Origin: Rhizobiales bacterium YIM 77505 | GTDB lineage: Bacteria > Pseudomonadota > Alphaproteobacteria > Rhizobiales > Beijerinckiaceae | Reading direction: 5' to 3' | Length of the DNA stretch: 64,000 nt | Assembly (NCBI GenBank): GCA_000745135.1 | Contig: JQNH01000001.1 | Span: 1,674,001 to 1,738,000 of the forward strand | Made by a program: the position numbers and the translations under genes | The notes under the pieces: model-generated | Databases searched by the model: none | Told to the model about the DNA's origin: nothing | The model's input: only the letters and a program-made list of their open reading frames with translations | Shown: positions 24,374 to 33,295 of the stretch, piece by piece | Position numbering within the stretch: the stretch's first letter is position 1 | Layout: every line of letters starts with the position of its first letter

Positions 24374-25347
24374 GCCGAACGAACGTCCGCGCCGCAAATG
24401 CGGCTTTCCGTAAATCCGCAATCCCGGCCGCCCTTCTGTCGGCCACGCTGCTCAGCGCATGCGCCACGCAAAGGTCCCCGCAAATCACCTACGACTCCGA
24501 TGTCCCGCCGCTGCCGCCCGTTCCGGCCGCGCTCACCGACCGGCCACGGCCGCTGCACATCCCGCCCGCCTGGACCCCCGGCCATGGCGGGGCCGCCGCC
24601 AATTCGCCGACGGCGCGCGTGGCGAATGCCAATGCCGCCGCCCGCGTCGAGCCGCGCCGCGAGGGCTATTACAACGCCATCCAGATTTACCCATGGTCGG
24701 AGGGCGCGCTTTATCAGGTCTACACCTCGCCGGGGCAGATCACCGATATCGCGCTCGAGCCCGGCGAAAGCCTGACCGGCGCCGGCCCGATCGCCGCCGG
24801 CGACACCGCGCGCTGGATCATCGGCGACACCGAGAGCGGATCTGGGGTTACGCGCCGTGTCCACGTGCTGGTGAAGCCGACGCGGCCCGACATCACGACC
24901 AACCTGGTCATCACCACCGATCGCCGCATCTACATGATCGAGCTGCGCGCCGGCGCCAACCCGTACATGCCGGCCGTGGCCTGGGCCTATCCGCAGCCGC
25001 CCGCTTCGCAGCGTCAGGCCATGCCGGCGACGCCAGTCATTCCCGCCGCCGCGGCGCGCAACTATCGCTACGCCCTGAGCGGCGACAATCCGCCCTGGCG
25101 GCCGGTCGCCGTCTACGACGATGGCCGTCGGGTCTATGTCGAGTTCCCGCGCGGCATCGTCCAGGGCGAGATGCCGCCGCTATTCGTCATCGGCTCGGAG
25201 GGCGAGCTCCAAATCGCCAACAGCCGCATTTTTCAGAACATCCTGATCGTCGATCGCCTCTTCGGCGCCGCGGAGCTTCGCCTCGGCAGCGGTGACCATC
25301 AGCAAACGGTCAGAATCTCACGCAGCGACGGGAGGCCGTCCTCATGA
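24370..25347 (+). CDS. trbG: TrbG, VirB9-like lipoprotein
   Basis: A 325-residue protein. The signal sequence ends in a lipobox LLSACATQ (Cys near residue 34), which implies an outer-membrane lipoprotein. The conserved CagX/VirB9 domain follows: YNAIQIYPWSEGALYQVYTS, then ITDIALEPGE and the C-terminal NSRIFQNILIVDRLFGAAEL. It forms the outer-membrane core complex with TrbI. It overlaps trbF and trbI by four bases. Confidence 0.95.
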   Translation: MSRTNVRAANAAFRKSAIPAALLSATLLSACATQRSPQITYDSDVPPLPPVPAALTDRPRPLHIPPAWTPGHGGAAANSPTARVANANAAARVEPRREGYYNAIQIYPWSEGALYQVYTSPGQITDIALEPGESLTGAGPIAAGDTARWIIGDTESGSGVTRRVHVLVKPTRPDITTNLVITTDRRIYMIELRAGANPYMPAVAWAYPQPPASQRQAMPATPVIPAAAARNYRYALSGDNPPWRPVAVYDDGRRVYVEFPRGIVQGEMPPLFVIGSEGELQIANSRIFQNILIVDRLFGAAELRLGSGDHQQTVRISRSDGRPSS

Positions 25348-26537
25348 GCGATACCGACAACCGCGATCTCGGGACGGAGGGAAGGAGCGATACCGCGGCC
25401 CCCATGCGGCTGCGCGGCGATCCGCCCCGCGTTACCCGCCTGTCCCGCAAGGCACTGGCAGGACTCGGCCTCATTGCATCGATCGGCCTCGGCGGCGCCC
25501 TGATCTACGCGCTGCAAACCCGTGATGCTGGCCCCCGCAACGAGGAGCTCTATTCCACGACCAACCGTCCGACCGCCGACGGGCTTGCTGGGCTGCCGCG
25601 CGACTACACCGGCCCGCGACTTGGACCGCCGCTGCCGGGCGACCTTGGCCGACCCATCCTCAACGCTCAGGATCGTGGACAGCCGGTCATCCCGCCATCC
25701 ATCCAGCCGACCGTGGATGCGGCCGAGCAGCGCCGGCTCGCCGAAGAGGAAGCGGCACGCACGAGCCGCGTCTTCTTCCAGACGCAGCCACGGACGGTGG
25801 CGGCTTCCACGGCGCCAGGCGGCACCGTCACCACTGCGAACCTGACCGGCCTCGGGCTTCCCGGCCAGTTCAACATGCCGACGGCGCAAGAGCGCGCGCA
25901 GGAGCGGCAGCTCTCCTTCCTCAATGCCGCCGCCGATCGTCGCACCGTCGCCCCGGATCGCGTGATGCCGCCGGCCTCGCCCTACGTCCTGCAAGCCGGC
26001 GCGGTGATCCCGGCCGCACTGATCACCGGCATTCGCTCCGATCTGCCCGGCCAGATCACGGCGCAGGTCACGGAGAACATCTACGACAGTCCGACCGGGC
26101 GGATTCTCCTCGTGCCGCAGGGCACCCGCATCATCGGCCAGTACGACAACGCCGTGCAGTTCGGCCAGCGCCGCGTGCTGCTGGTGTGGAATCGGCTGAT
26201 CTTCCCCAACGGCCGCTCGATCGTCCTGGAGCGCCAGCCGGGCGCGGACGCGGCGGGCTATGCGGGCCTCGAGGATGGTGTCGACTATCACTGGTGGGAC
26301 CTCGCCAAGGCTGCCGGTCTTTCCACGCTGCTGAGCGTCGGCGCCGAGCTCGCGATCGACGACGACGACCGCCTGCTGCGCGCCATCCGCAACGGCGGCG
26401 AGGACACGATCAACGACGCCGGCCAGGAAATCATCCGCCGGCAGCTCAACGTTCCGCCGACGCTCACCATCCGGCCTGGCTTCCCGGTCCGCGTGATCGT
26501 GACGCGCGACCTCGTCCTCGAACCCTATGGAGCATGA
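25344..26537 (+). CDS. trbI: TrbI, VirB10-like protein
   Basis: A 397-residue protein. One membrane helix (about residues 36-53) follows a cytoplasmic segment. Then comes a long proline-rich linker and the C-terminal TrbI/VirB10 domain (AGAVIPAALITGIRSDLPGQ, TRIIGQYDNAVQFGQRRVL, LTIRPGFPVRVIVTRDLVL). It spans the envelope and joins the inner-membrane ATPases to the outer core. It overlaps trbG and is followed by a DUF2274 gene after three bases. Confidence 0.95.
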   Translation: MSDTDNRDLGTEGRSDTAAPMRLRGDPPRVTRLSRKALAGLGLIASIGLGGALIYALQTRDAGPRNEELYSTTNRPTADGLAGLPRDYTGPRLGPPLPGDLGRPILNAQDRGQPVIPPSIQPTVDAAEQRRLAEEEAARTSRVFFQTQPRTVAASTAPGGTVTTANLTGLGLPGQFNMPTAQERAQERQLSFLNAAADRRTVAPDRVMPPASPYVLQAGAVIPAALITGIRSDLPGQITAQVTENIYDSPTGRILLVPQGTRIIGQYDNAVQFGQRRVLLVWNRLIFPNGRSIVLERQPGADAAGYAGLEDGVDYHWWDLAKAAGLSTLLSVGAELAIDDDDRLLRAIRNGGEDTINDAGQEIIRRQLNVPPTLTIRPGFPVRVIVTRDLVLEPYGA

Positions 26538-26540
26538 GGA

Positions 26541-26774
26541 ATGGCAAAACTGAAGCTCGGCGCCCTGGAGGATGACAAGCCGGTCAAGATAACGATCGAA
26601 CTGCCGGCAGCGGTCCACCGCGAACTGCGCGCCTATGCGGAAGTGCTTGCGCAAGAGACCGGCAAGCCCGTCTCCGATCCCGTGAAGCTCATTCCTCCGA
26701 TGATCGAGCGGTTCATGGCGACCGATCGCGGATTCGTGAAGGCGAGGCGCGCTAGGAGCACCAACGCATCGTGA
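26541..26774 (+). CDS. DUF2274 protein
   Basis: A 77-residue protein starting MAKLKLGALEDDKPVKITIE, then LPAAVHRELRAYAEVLAQET, the DUF2274 signature. The strand-helix-helix pattern resembles a ribbon-helix-helix DNA-binding protein. It is nearly always the last gene after trbI in this ICE group, and it closes the trb operon here. A role as operon regulator is possible but unproven. Confidence 0.9.
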   Translation: MAKLKLGALEDDKPVKITIELPAAVHRELRAYAEVLAQETGKPVSDPVKLIPPMIERFMATDRGFVKARRARSTNAS

Positions 26775-26909
26775 GTGTCGGGCGCGCGTCTAGCCAAGGT
26801 TTGGAAGGACCGACGGGCCTTCTACGACGCAGCCTCTAACGCGCCAATGCTCTCCTATGGGCTATGAGCGCAAGGCTGTAAGAGTAGTTCAAACGACTCG
26901 TCGCAGAGC

Positions 26910-27215
26910 CTAACTTGCTTGAAAGCGACGTATCGCCGGGTCGACGCAGGAATAAACGACGTAGCTCTCGTAGTAGGTCAATCTCGCTCGGGCCTGCACG
27001 GCGGCGTGCTCGGCGTTACGCGCCCAAGCACGAGCATCTTCCTCGGTCTCCCACTCGGAGATCGACAGCGCCTCCCCATCGGATGCCAAATATCGCTTGA
27101 ATGCGATGAACCCCTTCTGCAGACGCGCCAACTCTTCCATGCGTGCAGCGTCGGCCGCATAGGCCTCAGCATCCATGTCGGCCCGTTTATAGTTGCGAAA
27201 CACGTTGAGATACAT
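26910..27215 (-). CDS. Antibiotic biosynthesis monooxygenase-like (ABM) protein
   Basis: A 101-residue protein with the ABM dimeric alpha-beta barrel pattern (MYLNVFRNY, then MEELARLQKGFIAFKRYLAS, EALSISEWETEEDARAWARN). Relatives act as small monooxygenases or stress-linked proteins, often of unknown substrate. It lies 36 bases after a frameshifted LysR gene on the same strand, so the two may form one unit. No heme or cofactor motif can be seen. Confidence 0.75.
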   Translation of the reverse strand: MYLNVFRNYKRADMDAEAYAADAARMEELARLQKGFIAFKRYLASDGEALSISEWETEEDARAWARNAEHAAVQARARLTYYESYVVYSCVDPAIRRFQAS

Positions 27216-27251
27216 GCCAGCAGATCCTAATCGCCATACTTGTCTTCCAAA

Positions 27252-28171
27252 TCAAGCTCCGCTCGAGCGCGCACTCAGCGGGGGACAACGCTCTTCCAGA
27301 ACCTGAATAAATTTGCGCAATGCTGGGTTCTTGTTGCTCGGCATCCAATACGCGCAAAACCCCACGCGGGTTGATCCGTTGCCATCACGCGTCTCGCGAA
27401 ACACGATGCCGGGCGGGGCCGATCCCATGCACGATTCGCAGACCACGGTGATGCCGCGTCCGACACTTACCAAGCTCTTGAGGCTCTCCGCGTTGACGTC
27501 CTGATGATCGATGTCGAGTGACTCCCGGGCGTCACGAGCTTTGCTATGAGAATAGCCTCGATCTCAGGTCCGGGGTCACGCGAACTAAGCACGAAGCGCT
27601 CACGCTTCAGGTCGGCCCAGTTGAGCACATCTTTGCTGGCGAGCCGATGCGCCTCGGGGAGTGCAATCAAAATCCGTTCGCTCCAGAGCGCCATCGATCT
27701 ACCGCTTTCCGCGCCTGGCTCTCCAGTAACGATCGCAATATCGATGGTCCCGTTCCGCAGGCCGATATGCAAGTGAGAACGTTCGTCCTCGACCGTATTG
27801 ATGCGAACTTGTGGAAAGCGGTTCGAATAGTCGAATAGTGTGCTACGGAGATTGCCGGCGGAGAGCGAAGTATAGAAGCCGACGACCAGATATCCGGCCT
27901 CGCCGCGTCCAGCAGCCTTGGCGTCGTCGATGACGATCTGTAGCTCGTTGAGCACCCGCCTCACGCCACTGACAAAATCTCGGCCTGCTAACGTCGGCCT
28001 GACACCGCCGCTCGTCCGTTCAAACAGCGCGGTCCCGAGTTGCTCCTCCAGCTGTCGCACCCCCCTGCTAAGGTTGGATTGCTTGACGGCGAGCGAGTCA
28101 GCGGCCTTACGGAAGCTGCCACAACGCTCCGCGACGTCAGCGTATCGCAAATGTTTGATGTCGATTGACAC
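27252..28171 (-). pseudogene. LysR-type regulator, frameshifted
   Basis: From 28171 the reading begins MSIDIKHLRYADVAERCGSF with a complete winged HTH (SFRKAADSLAVKQSNLSRGV) and most of the effector domain. At about 27513-27520 the frame breaks after VTPGSH. The missing tail (DIDHQDVNAESLKSLVSVGR, then GITVVCES to the stop at 27252) continues in the next frame. One lost base or two extra bases explain it. Without the shift the protein would have about 306 residues, normal for the family. It may be inactive, or it may be a sequencing indel. Confidence 0.8.
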
Positions 28172-28462
28172 AAGAGCGCTCGCCCTATCGCGCTAGAAGG
28201 GCGCTATGGGAGCCCGGACCGTGTGATAGGCGGCCGCGAAGCGCTCGTGGTGCGCCGACGGGCCGCCTCATCATCGCGTGACGTTTCCTATTCCAGTCGG
28301 AGCGTCGCCTCCAATGACTTACTCCGTGCTCGAACTCATTATCCTCGACGCCGTTCGCTCCTCTTCCAGACGATGAAGTGAGCTGATGCACGATCGGCCA
28401 GACCACCGGCCGACCCCTGAAGAGTGAGACGCACGCCATTAGCCGGTGAAGGCTCCAGGGTC

Positions 28463-28849
28463 TCATGCCGGGGCAGCAACCATGCTCGGTTGCGACCTTG
28501 TGCAGTAGAGTGCATAAGCGCCGCCGACGAGGACCACGCCAAGCAACGCACCCCACCACTGGCTTAGCGCGTCGCCAACAGAGATGTGCGAGTACACCGC
28601 ACCCAGGGAATCAAACGCGAATCCCGCATACGCCCATTCCTTGATGCGCCACGGCACACGCAGCAAGATCGCGGCCACGCCGAACAGTTTTGCGACGCCG
28701 ATGAACGGTAAGAGGTAGAGCGGATAGCCAAGGCGCTCGAAGACGACAACAGCTTCGGGCACGGACAGAAGATCCGGAATGCTTGCCAACGTCATAAACG
28801 CCGCCAGCAAGCCGTTGACGACCCAAAATGCAATGTTCGCTCTTTTCAT
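28463..28849 (-). CDS. DoxX-like membrane protein
   Basis: A 128-residue protein with four hydrophobic helices (ANIAFWVVNGLLAAFMTLAS; PLYLLPFIGVAKLFGVAAIL; EWAYAGFAFDSLGAVYSHI; WWGALLGVVLVGGAYALYC), the DoxX/DUF417-like layout. The ATG at 28849 has an AAAGGA upstream on the minus strand. It is the last member of a likely minus-strand operon ArsR - VOC - AHSA1 - DoxX. Such proteins are often cargo next to AHSA1 domain genes; the function is unknown. Confidence 0.8.
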   Translation of the reverse strand: MKRANIAFWVVNGLLAAFMTLASIPDLLSVPEAVVVFERLGYPLYLLPFIGVAKLFGVAAILLRVPWRIKEWAYAGFAFDSLGAVYSHISVGDALSQWWGALLGVVLVGGAYALYCTRSQPSMVAAPA

Positions 28850-28902
28850 TACGCAATCCTTTGCCAATCTAAACCCCAGTGGGCCGGCGGCGGGCCGCAG
28901 TC

Positions 28903-29403
28903 CTAATTGATCGTTCGGGTCTTGATGTGTTCCACGAGCTGCTCGAGGGCAGTGCCCCAGCCATTGAGGAAGCCCATGTCCTCGTGCCGGCGACGGCTCG
29001 TCTCGTCCCGATGAAGGGCGGTGGCAGTGTAACGAGTCTGGTCTCCGAGCGATTCGAGGGCGATCACTACAGTCATCCCGAACCGCGCACCATCCGCCGG
29101 TCGCCAGCCAGGAAGCAATGTGTCGGTCCAAACCAGCCGTTCGTTTGGGAGTATTTCTAGATAGCAAGCAACATTGTTAACCTCAGCGCTGTCATTGGGC
29201 CCCTGCATTACGGTCCTGAATATCCCGCCCGGCCGCAGATCGATTTCGCATTCGATCGTTCGCCAGGGTCGCGGGGTGAACCACGCCTTGACGTGCTCCG
29301 GCTGGGTCCACGCTTCCCACACGAGTTCGCGCGGCACATCAACCACACGCTCCAAGACCAGATCGAGCTTGGGATCGGGCTTCTGTAGTGGCGACCTTCT
29401 CAT
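28903..29403 (-). CDS. AHSA1/SRPBCC domain protein
   Basis: A 166-residue protein with the SRPBCC helix-grip pattern: [20 protein letters not shown], then [22 protein letters not shown] and [13 protein letters not shown] at the end. I chose the ATG at 29403 ([10 protein letters not shown]) because the upstream in-frame part has no homology-like pattern. In this layout AHSA1 proteins are controlled by an ArsR repressor, and one (29846-30199) lies at the head of the same unit. The ligand is unknown. Confidence 0.85.
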   Translation of the reverse strand: MRRSPLQKPDPKLDLVLERVVDVPRELVWEAWTQPEHVKAWFTPRPWRTIECEIDLRPGGIFRTVMQGPNDSAEVNNVACYLEILPNERLVWTDTLLPGWRPADGARFGMTVVIALESLGDQTRYTATALHRDETSRRRHEDMGFLNGWGTALEQLVEHIKTRTIN

Positions 29404-29441
29404 GTGCCGACATCCTGCAGTTGACGGAACTCGCCCCGAGC

Positions 29442-29849
29442 TCAGCTCTGAGGCTTCACATGAGTGGGGTCCATGTGCATGACTTCCCAATGATGCCCGT
29501 CGGGATCGAGGAAGCTACGCACTTGCATGAATCCATAGTCCTGCGGGGGCTTGGCTTCGCTCCCGCCAGCTTTGAGAGCCGCGTCGGCGATGCGCGCGAC
29601 CTCCTCCTTGCTGTCTACGCCGACGGCAATCAATGCTTCCGCCACTGAGGGGTCCGCGATCGGTTTGTTCGTAAACCCAGAAAACTTTTCGTGGGTTAGC
29701 AGCATCGCGTAGATCTCGTCGGAGATCACCAGGCAAGCCGCCGTCTCGTCGGTGAATTGAGGATTGAACGTCCAACCGAGCGCTTGGAAGAAATCCTTTG
29801 ATTTGCTCAGATCTTTGACTGGAAGATTCACAAAAATTTTCGTGCTCAC
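29442..29849 (-). CDS. VOC/glyoxalase-like protein
   Basis: A 135-residue protein with a GTG start overlapping the ArsR stop by four bases. It opens [20 protein letters not shown] and ends [16 protein letters not shown], the metal-site halves of the vicinal oxygen chelate fold. It resembles the putative lactoylglutathione lyase-like proteins of many proteobacteria. The Glu/His ligands (HHWEV) are present. The substrate cannot be told. Confidence 0.85.
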   Translation of the reverse strand: MSTKIFVNLPVKDLSKSKDFFQALGWTFNPQFTDETAACLVISDEIYAMLLTHEKFSGFTNKPIADPSVAEALIAVGVDSKEEVARIADAALKAGGSEAKPPQDYGFMQVRSFLDPDGHHWEVMHMDPTHVKPQS

Positions 29850-30199
29850 GGAGCGTCCTTTCGATTCGCCTTGAGATGGATGAGATACTCGTCGAGCTGA
29901 TCGAGGCGGCGCTCCCACAGATCACGCTGTCGAGCCAGCCAGTCTTCCGCCAGCCGCAGCCGCTTCGGCGCCAGCCGGTAAATCCGCACGCGCCCCATTT
30001 TCTTTGAACTCACCAAGCCGCTGCCTTCGAGCACGCTGAGATGCTCGACGAACGAAGGCAGCGCCATAGCAAACGGCGCGGCCAGTTCGCTGACAGACGC
30101 TGGACTTTCGCTTAGCCGCTCCAGCACCTGCCGCCGCGTCGGGTCGGCGAGTGCCCGGAACACACTATCGATCGGTTGGAGTGCGGGGGCGGCACTCAT
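29846..30199 (-). CDS. ArsR-family repressor (first)
   Basis: A 117-residue winged-helix protein: VFRALADPTRRQVLERL, then SVSELAAPFAMALPSFVEHL, SVLEGSGLVSSKKMGRVRIY. It lacks an obvious metal-binding CxC on helix 3, so it is of the non-metal ArsR type that pairs with AHSA1 genes. It heads the minus-strand unit with VOC, AHSA1 and DoxX genes, which it probably represses. The stop overlaps the VOC start. Confidence 0.9.
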   Translation of the reverse strand: MSAAPALQPIDSVFRALADPTRRQVLERLSESPASVSELAAPFAMALPSFVEHLSVLEGSGLVSSKKMGRVRIYRLAPKRLRLAEDWLARQRDLWERRLDQLDEYLIHLKANRKDAP

Positions 30200-30423
30200 T
30201 GACTAGACCTTTCCTCCAATAGCGCCACGATCCTACAGGTATGACACAGTTAGGGCAATACCTAAGTGAATTGGGCATGCTTCAATAGAAACGTTTTAGG
30301 ACCTGACGCGGAAAAATAGGTTGATTCCTAAGTTCTTTGCCACGAACGGCGGGCACCGTGCGAACTTCCGGCCCTTGGATGCAGCGCGATGGCGAGGTGC
30401 CAACGTGTGCGAACCGCCACGAG

Positions 30424-30864
30424 CTATTCCATGCCGACCAGCAGGTTTTCGAGGTTTGCGATGAACCGTTGCCAACCAAATTGAGCGCCCTGATAGCCGC
30501 CTTCGTCTTCTGGCCGGAAACCTGATTGCTCCATGCGAAGCAGAACCCCATTCTGCGTCGGAGTGAGCGTCCAAGTGACAATTGTCCTTAGGCCTGATTC
30601 ACCCTCACCCGCCGCGTTCCAGCTGTAGGCGAGGCGTCTGTTCGGCTCTACGGCCAGCACCTCACAATCGACCACACCGTTCCAGTGCGGCACAAGAGTA
30701 GTGCGGAAATTGAAACGGCGACCAACGACCGGCTCAAAGTCGTTCTTCATCAGCCATTCCTCCAACAACGCACCTTGCGTCAACGCACGCCAGATCTTTG
30801 CGGGAGGGTGGCGTATCTCACGTTCAACGATGACCGAGCGTACGGCCGCGTGAGCTCCGCTCAT
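30424..30864 (-). CDS. SRPBCC/AHSA1 domain protein (third in region)
   Basis: A 146-residue protein starting at the ATG at 30864, with GGGAGG upstream; an in-frame TTG 15 bases earlier is less likely. The pattern is VIVEREIRHPPAKIWRALTQ, then LMKNDFEPVVGRRFNFRT, and the conserved NGVLLRMEQSGF. It is closely similar to the adjacent gene at 30947-31390, so the two look like duplicates or co-inherited paralogues. Both follow the second ArsR gene on the minus strand. Confidence 0.85.
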   Translation of the reverse strand: MSGAHAAVRSVIVEREIRHPPAKIWRALTQGALLEEWLMKNDFEPVVGRRFNFRTTLVPHWNGVVDCEVLAVEPNRRLAYSWNAAGEGESGLRTIVTWTLTPTQNGVLLRMEQSGFRPEDEGGYQGAQFGWQRFIANLENLLVGME

Positions 30865-30946
30865 CAATTCCTCCCTCAAATGGGATCCCAGTTGATCAAG
30901 ATGTCCGCCCCGGGGCGCGATTAAGGCTCCCTTACAATCGAGGGGT

Positions 30947-31390
30947 TCAAGCTTGAGGGGTGCCTGATCCGATCACGCGCTCGAGATTCGTAAAGAGCCT
31001 CTCCCAACCATAGCTCGGCCCCTTCGCCTCATCTTCGGACCGGAAGCCCGACTGTTCCATCCGCACCAAGGTCGCGTCGCCGTCCACGCGGGTCAGTGTC
31101 CAGGCCACAACTGTCTTCAATCCCTGTTCTGCCTCTTCTCCAGAAGCGTTCCAGTCATAGAGGAGCCGCTTGTTAGGTTCGACAAACAAGACCTGGCCAT
31201 CAATGATGCCGTTCCAGTGAGGCCTCGGCTTTCCGCGAAAGTTGAATCGATGCCCTGCTGCCGGCTGAAAGTCGTTCTCATACAGCCACTGAGCGATCAG
31301 CGGAGCTTCGGTCAGCGCGCGCCAGATCCTTTCCGGCGGATATGGCATCTGTTGCTGAAAGACGATTGAGCGCAAAGAGTCGTTCTTCAT
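30947..31390 (-). CDS. SRPBCC/AHSA1 domain protein (second in region)
   Basis: A 147-residue protein from the ATG at 31390 (MKNDSLRSIV) that overlaps the ArsR stop by four bases. Motifs: PYPPERIWRALTEAPLIAQW, then DFQPAAGHRFNFRG, LVRMEQSGFRSEDE. Translational coupling to the ArsR gene is the classical arrangement for this pair. It shares the motif MEQSGFR and overall layout with the protein at 30424-30864. Confidence 0.87.
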   Translation of the reverse strand: MKNDSLRSIVFQQQMPYPPERIWRALTEAPLIAQWLYENDFQPAAGHRFNFRGKPRPHWNGIIDGQVLFVEPNKRLLYDWNASGEEAEQGLKTVVAWTLTRVDGDATLVRMEQSGFRSEDEAKGPSYGWERLFTNLERVIGSGTPQA

Positions 31391-31710
31391 TGGTCCATCC
31401 TGTTCAGTAGGTCTTCGAGGCGATCGAACCGGCCCTGCCAAAAGGCGCCATAGTGGGCCATCCAGTCGATAAGGGGCGCGAGGCCTTGCAGCTCCGCTCT
31501 GTAGTGAGTTTCCCGCCCCGCGCGCCGATCACGCACCAGGCCGGCAAGTTTGAGGACTCCAAGATGCTTCGAGACGGCGGGCTGCGAGACGCCCGCTTGG
31601 CTTGTCAGCGCATGGACGGTCTGCTCCCCGTCACGGGCCAGCCGCTCAAAAATCGCCCGCCGCGTCGGGTCGGCCAGGCTCTTGAAAATGGCATCGGCAG
31701 CAGGGTACAT
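31387..31710 (-). CDS. ArsR-family repressor (second)
   Basis: A 107-residue protein with the start set at the ATG at 31710 (MYPAADAIF); a TTG two codons earlier is an alternative and neither has a strong ribosome site. Winged helix: AIFKSLADPTRRAIFERL, QTVHALTSQAGVSQPAVSKH, LGVLKLAGLVRDRRAGRETH. The stop overlaps the next gene (AHSA1) by four bases. It is of the non-metal class and likely represses its own operon. Confidence 0.9.
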   Translation of the reverse strand: MYPAADAIFKSLADPTRRAIFERLARDGEQTVHALTSQAGVSQPAVSKHLGVLKLAGLVRDRRAGRETHYRAELQGLAPLIDWMAHYGAFWQGRFDRLEDLLNRMDQ

Positions 31711-31848
31711 GGACAATCCATAACCAAGCAGATATGAATATACTGATAACCGGCCGGCTATGGTTGAGTCAAGCCCGTTGGGCGCGACCTTCGACTGGCT
31801 GCCTCGCAGTGGCGGGCCGAGCTCGGCGCGTGGAGGGAGAAGGACGGG

Positions 31849-32568
31849 ATGAAGGGTGCGCTTGTACTTGTGCTGCCGCTGTTCGTAGCCTGCTCAACGG
31901 TCGTGGAATCGCGCGGCAGCGATGCCTCGCAATTGGAGCATGCGAGCCAAGCGTTGCTCGATGCCGTCACCAGCGGTGACAAAGCCGTATTCGCCCAGAC
32001 GCTTGATCCCGAGGGCCTCTTCTCAGACGAAGATGGCAACGTGCGCACGGGCGCGGCAGTCGTTCAGGAAGTGCGTGGCTTGCCGTCAGGCTATTCCGGA
32101 AATTTGCGGATGGTCGATCCGCGTGTTCGCATTCTCGGCGACGTGGGCATCGTAGCATTTGACGTTGCTGAAACACTTGAACTGTTCGGCCAGCGCCTAA
32201 GCACGCGCTTCCATACGACCGACGTCTATCAACGCACCGATGAGGGTTGGCAGCTCGTCGCATCGCAAACGTCTGTACTCCCTAGGGAGTTGTCGCGCGC
32301 CGCCGTCGATCCCACCGTATTCGATGACTACATCGGGACATATCGGCTGTCTCCGGAGATCAGCGCGCGCATCTGGCGCGAGGACGATCAGTTTTTCATG
32401 CAGCGCACCGGACGCGCGCGTGAAGAACTGATTCCAATCGGCAATGATCGGTTCGTCCGGGCTGGAGCGCCCAGAGGCGAGCGATTCTTCCGCCGCGACA
32501 ACGGGGGCAAGGTGGTCGCGCTCGTCGACCGACGTGACAACAATGATCTCATCTGGCGTAGAGATTGA
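31849..32568 (+). CDS. Lipoprotein with NTF2-like (SnoaL/DUF4440) domain
   Basis: A 239-residue protein. A hydrophobic leader (residues 3-14) ends in a lipobox-like LFVACS, so it is probably a lipoprotein. Residues 27-150 show the NTF2-like fold (LEHASQALLDAVTSGDKAVF, then RVRILGDVGIVAFDVAETLE). A second domain follows (FDDYIGTYRLSPEISARIW), similar to the C-terminal part of some beta-lactamase-associated DUF3471-like proteins. It is followed by a methyltransferase gene after 15 bases, so the two may be co-transcribed. The role is unknown. Confidence 0.75.
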   Translation: MKGALVLVLPLFVACSTVVESRGSDASQLEHASQALLDAVTSGDKAVFAQTLDPEGLFSDEDGNVRTGAAVVQEVRGLPSGYSGNLRMVDPRVRILGDVGIVAFDVAETLELFGQRLSTRFHTTDVYQRTDEGWQLVASQTSVLPRELSRAAVDPTVFDDYIGTYRLSPEISARIWREDDQFFMQRTGRAREELIPIGNDRFVRAGAPRGERFFRRDNGGKVVALVDRRDNNDLIWRRD

Positions 32569-32583
32569 TCGGAGTGAAATACC

Positions 32584-33288
32584 ATGGTCTCGGCGGTGTC
32601 GAAGTTCGATAGCTCTCGTGCCGAAGAGTATGCAGAACAGAGTCGTATTGCGCTCGCCGGTTATGAGGCCTGTCATGAGCTGGCGGCCTGCTTGTTGTCC
32701 AGCATCCTGGGGCGAGATAGCCGATGCCATCTTCTTGTCGTGGGCGCTGGCGGCACCGGTCAAGAAATACTGGTGGCGGGCCGCCTTGAAGGAGACTGGC
32801 GCTTCACAGCGATCGATCCCTCAGCGCCGATGCTGCAGGGTGCGCAGGCAGCAATCGAGGCCGCCGGTCTGTCTGCCCGCACCGAGTGGCACTTTGGACT
32901 AGTGGAAAGTTTGAGTGCGCGCGAGCCCTTCGATGCCGCAACGCTCATCGGCGTGTTGCATCACGTGCAGGGTGACGAAGCCAAACTATCCTTGCTGAGA
33001 GGCATCGCCTCTCGCCTGAAGCCAAATGCGCCCATCATTCTCGCATGCAACCGCGGAACCTATGCTGATCAACCGCTCTTCCTCGACGCCTGGGCAACGC
33101 GTTGGCGCATGGCCGGAACACCTGAAAGCGAAATTCAAGGCAAGATCGGAAAAATTCTTCAAGGTGCCGATCCGCCGGCGTCGAACAAAGCGATCGCGAA
33201 GCTGCTTGAATTTGCGGGCTTCAAGGAGCCCAGGCTGTTCTTCTCGAGCCTGTTCTGGGGCGCGTGGATCGCCAGATGCGACGGATGA
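32584..33288 (+). CDS. Class I SAM-dependent methyltransferase
   Basis: A 234-residue protein. Motif I is LLVVGAGGTGQEIL (about residues 49-62), the acidic motif is FTAIDPSAPML and motif IV is DAATLIGVLHHVQGDE, as in class I methyltransferases of the Methyltransf_25 type. The substrate is unknown. The composition is somewhat lower in GC than the Trb genes, as for the rest of the cargo region. Confidence 0.87.
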   Translation: MVSAVSKFDSSRAEEYAEQSRIALAGYEACHELAACLLSSILGRDSRCHLLVVGAGGTGQEILVAGRLEGDWRFTAIDPSAPMLQGAQAAIEAAGLSARTEWHFGLVESLSAREPFDAATLIGVLHHVQGDEAKLSLLRGIASRLKPNAPIILACNRGTYADQPLFLDAWATRWRMAGTPESEIQGKIGKILQGADPPASNKAIAKLLEFAGFKEPRLFFSSLFWGAWIARCDG

Positions 33289-33295
33289 ATATCGC

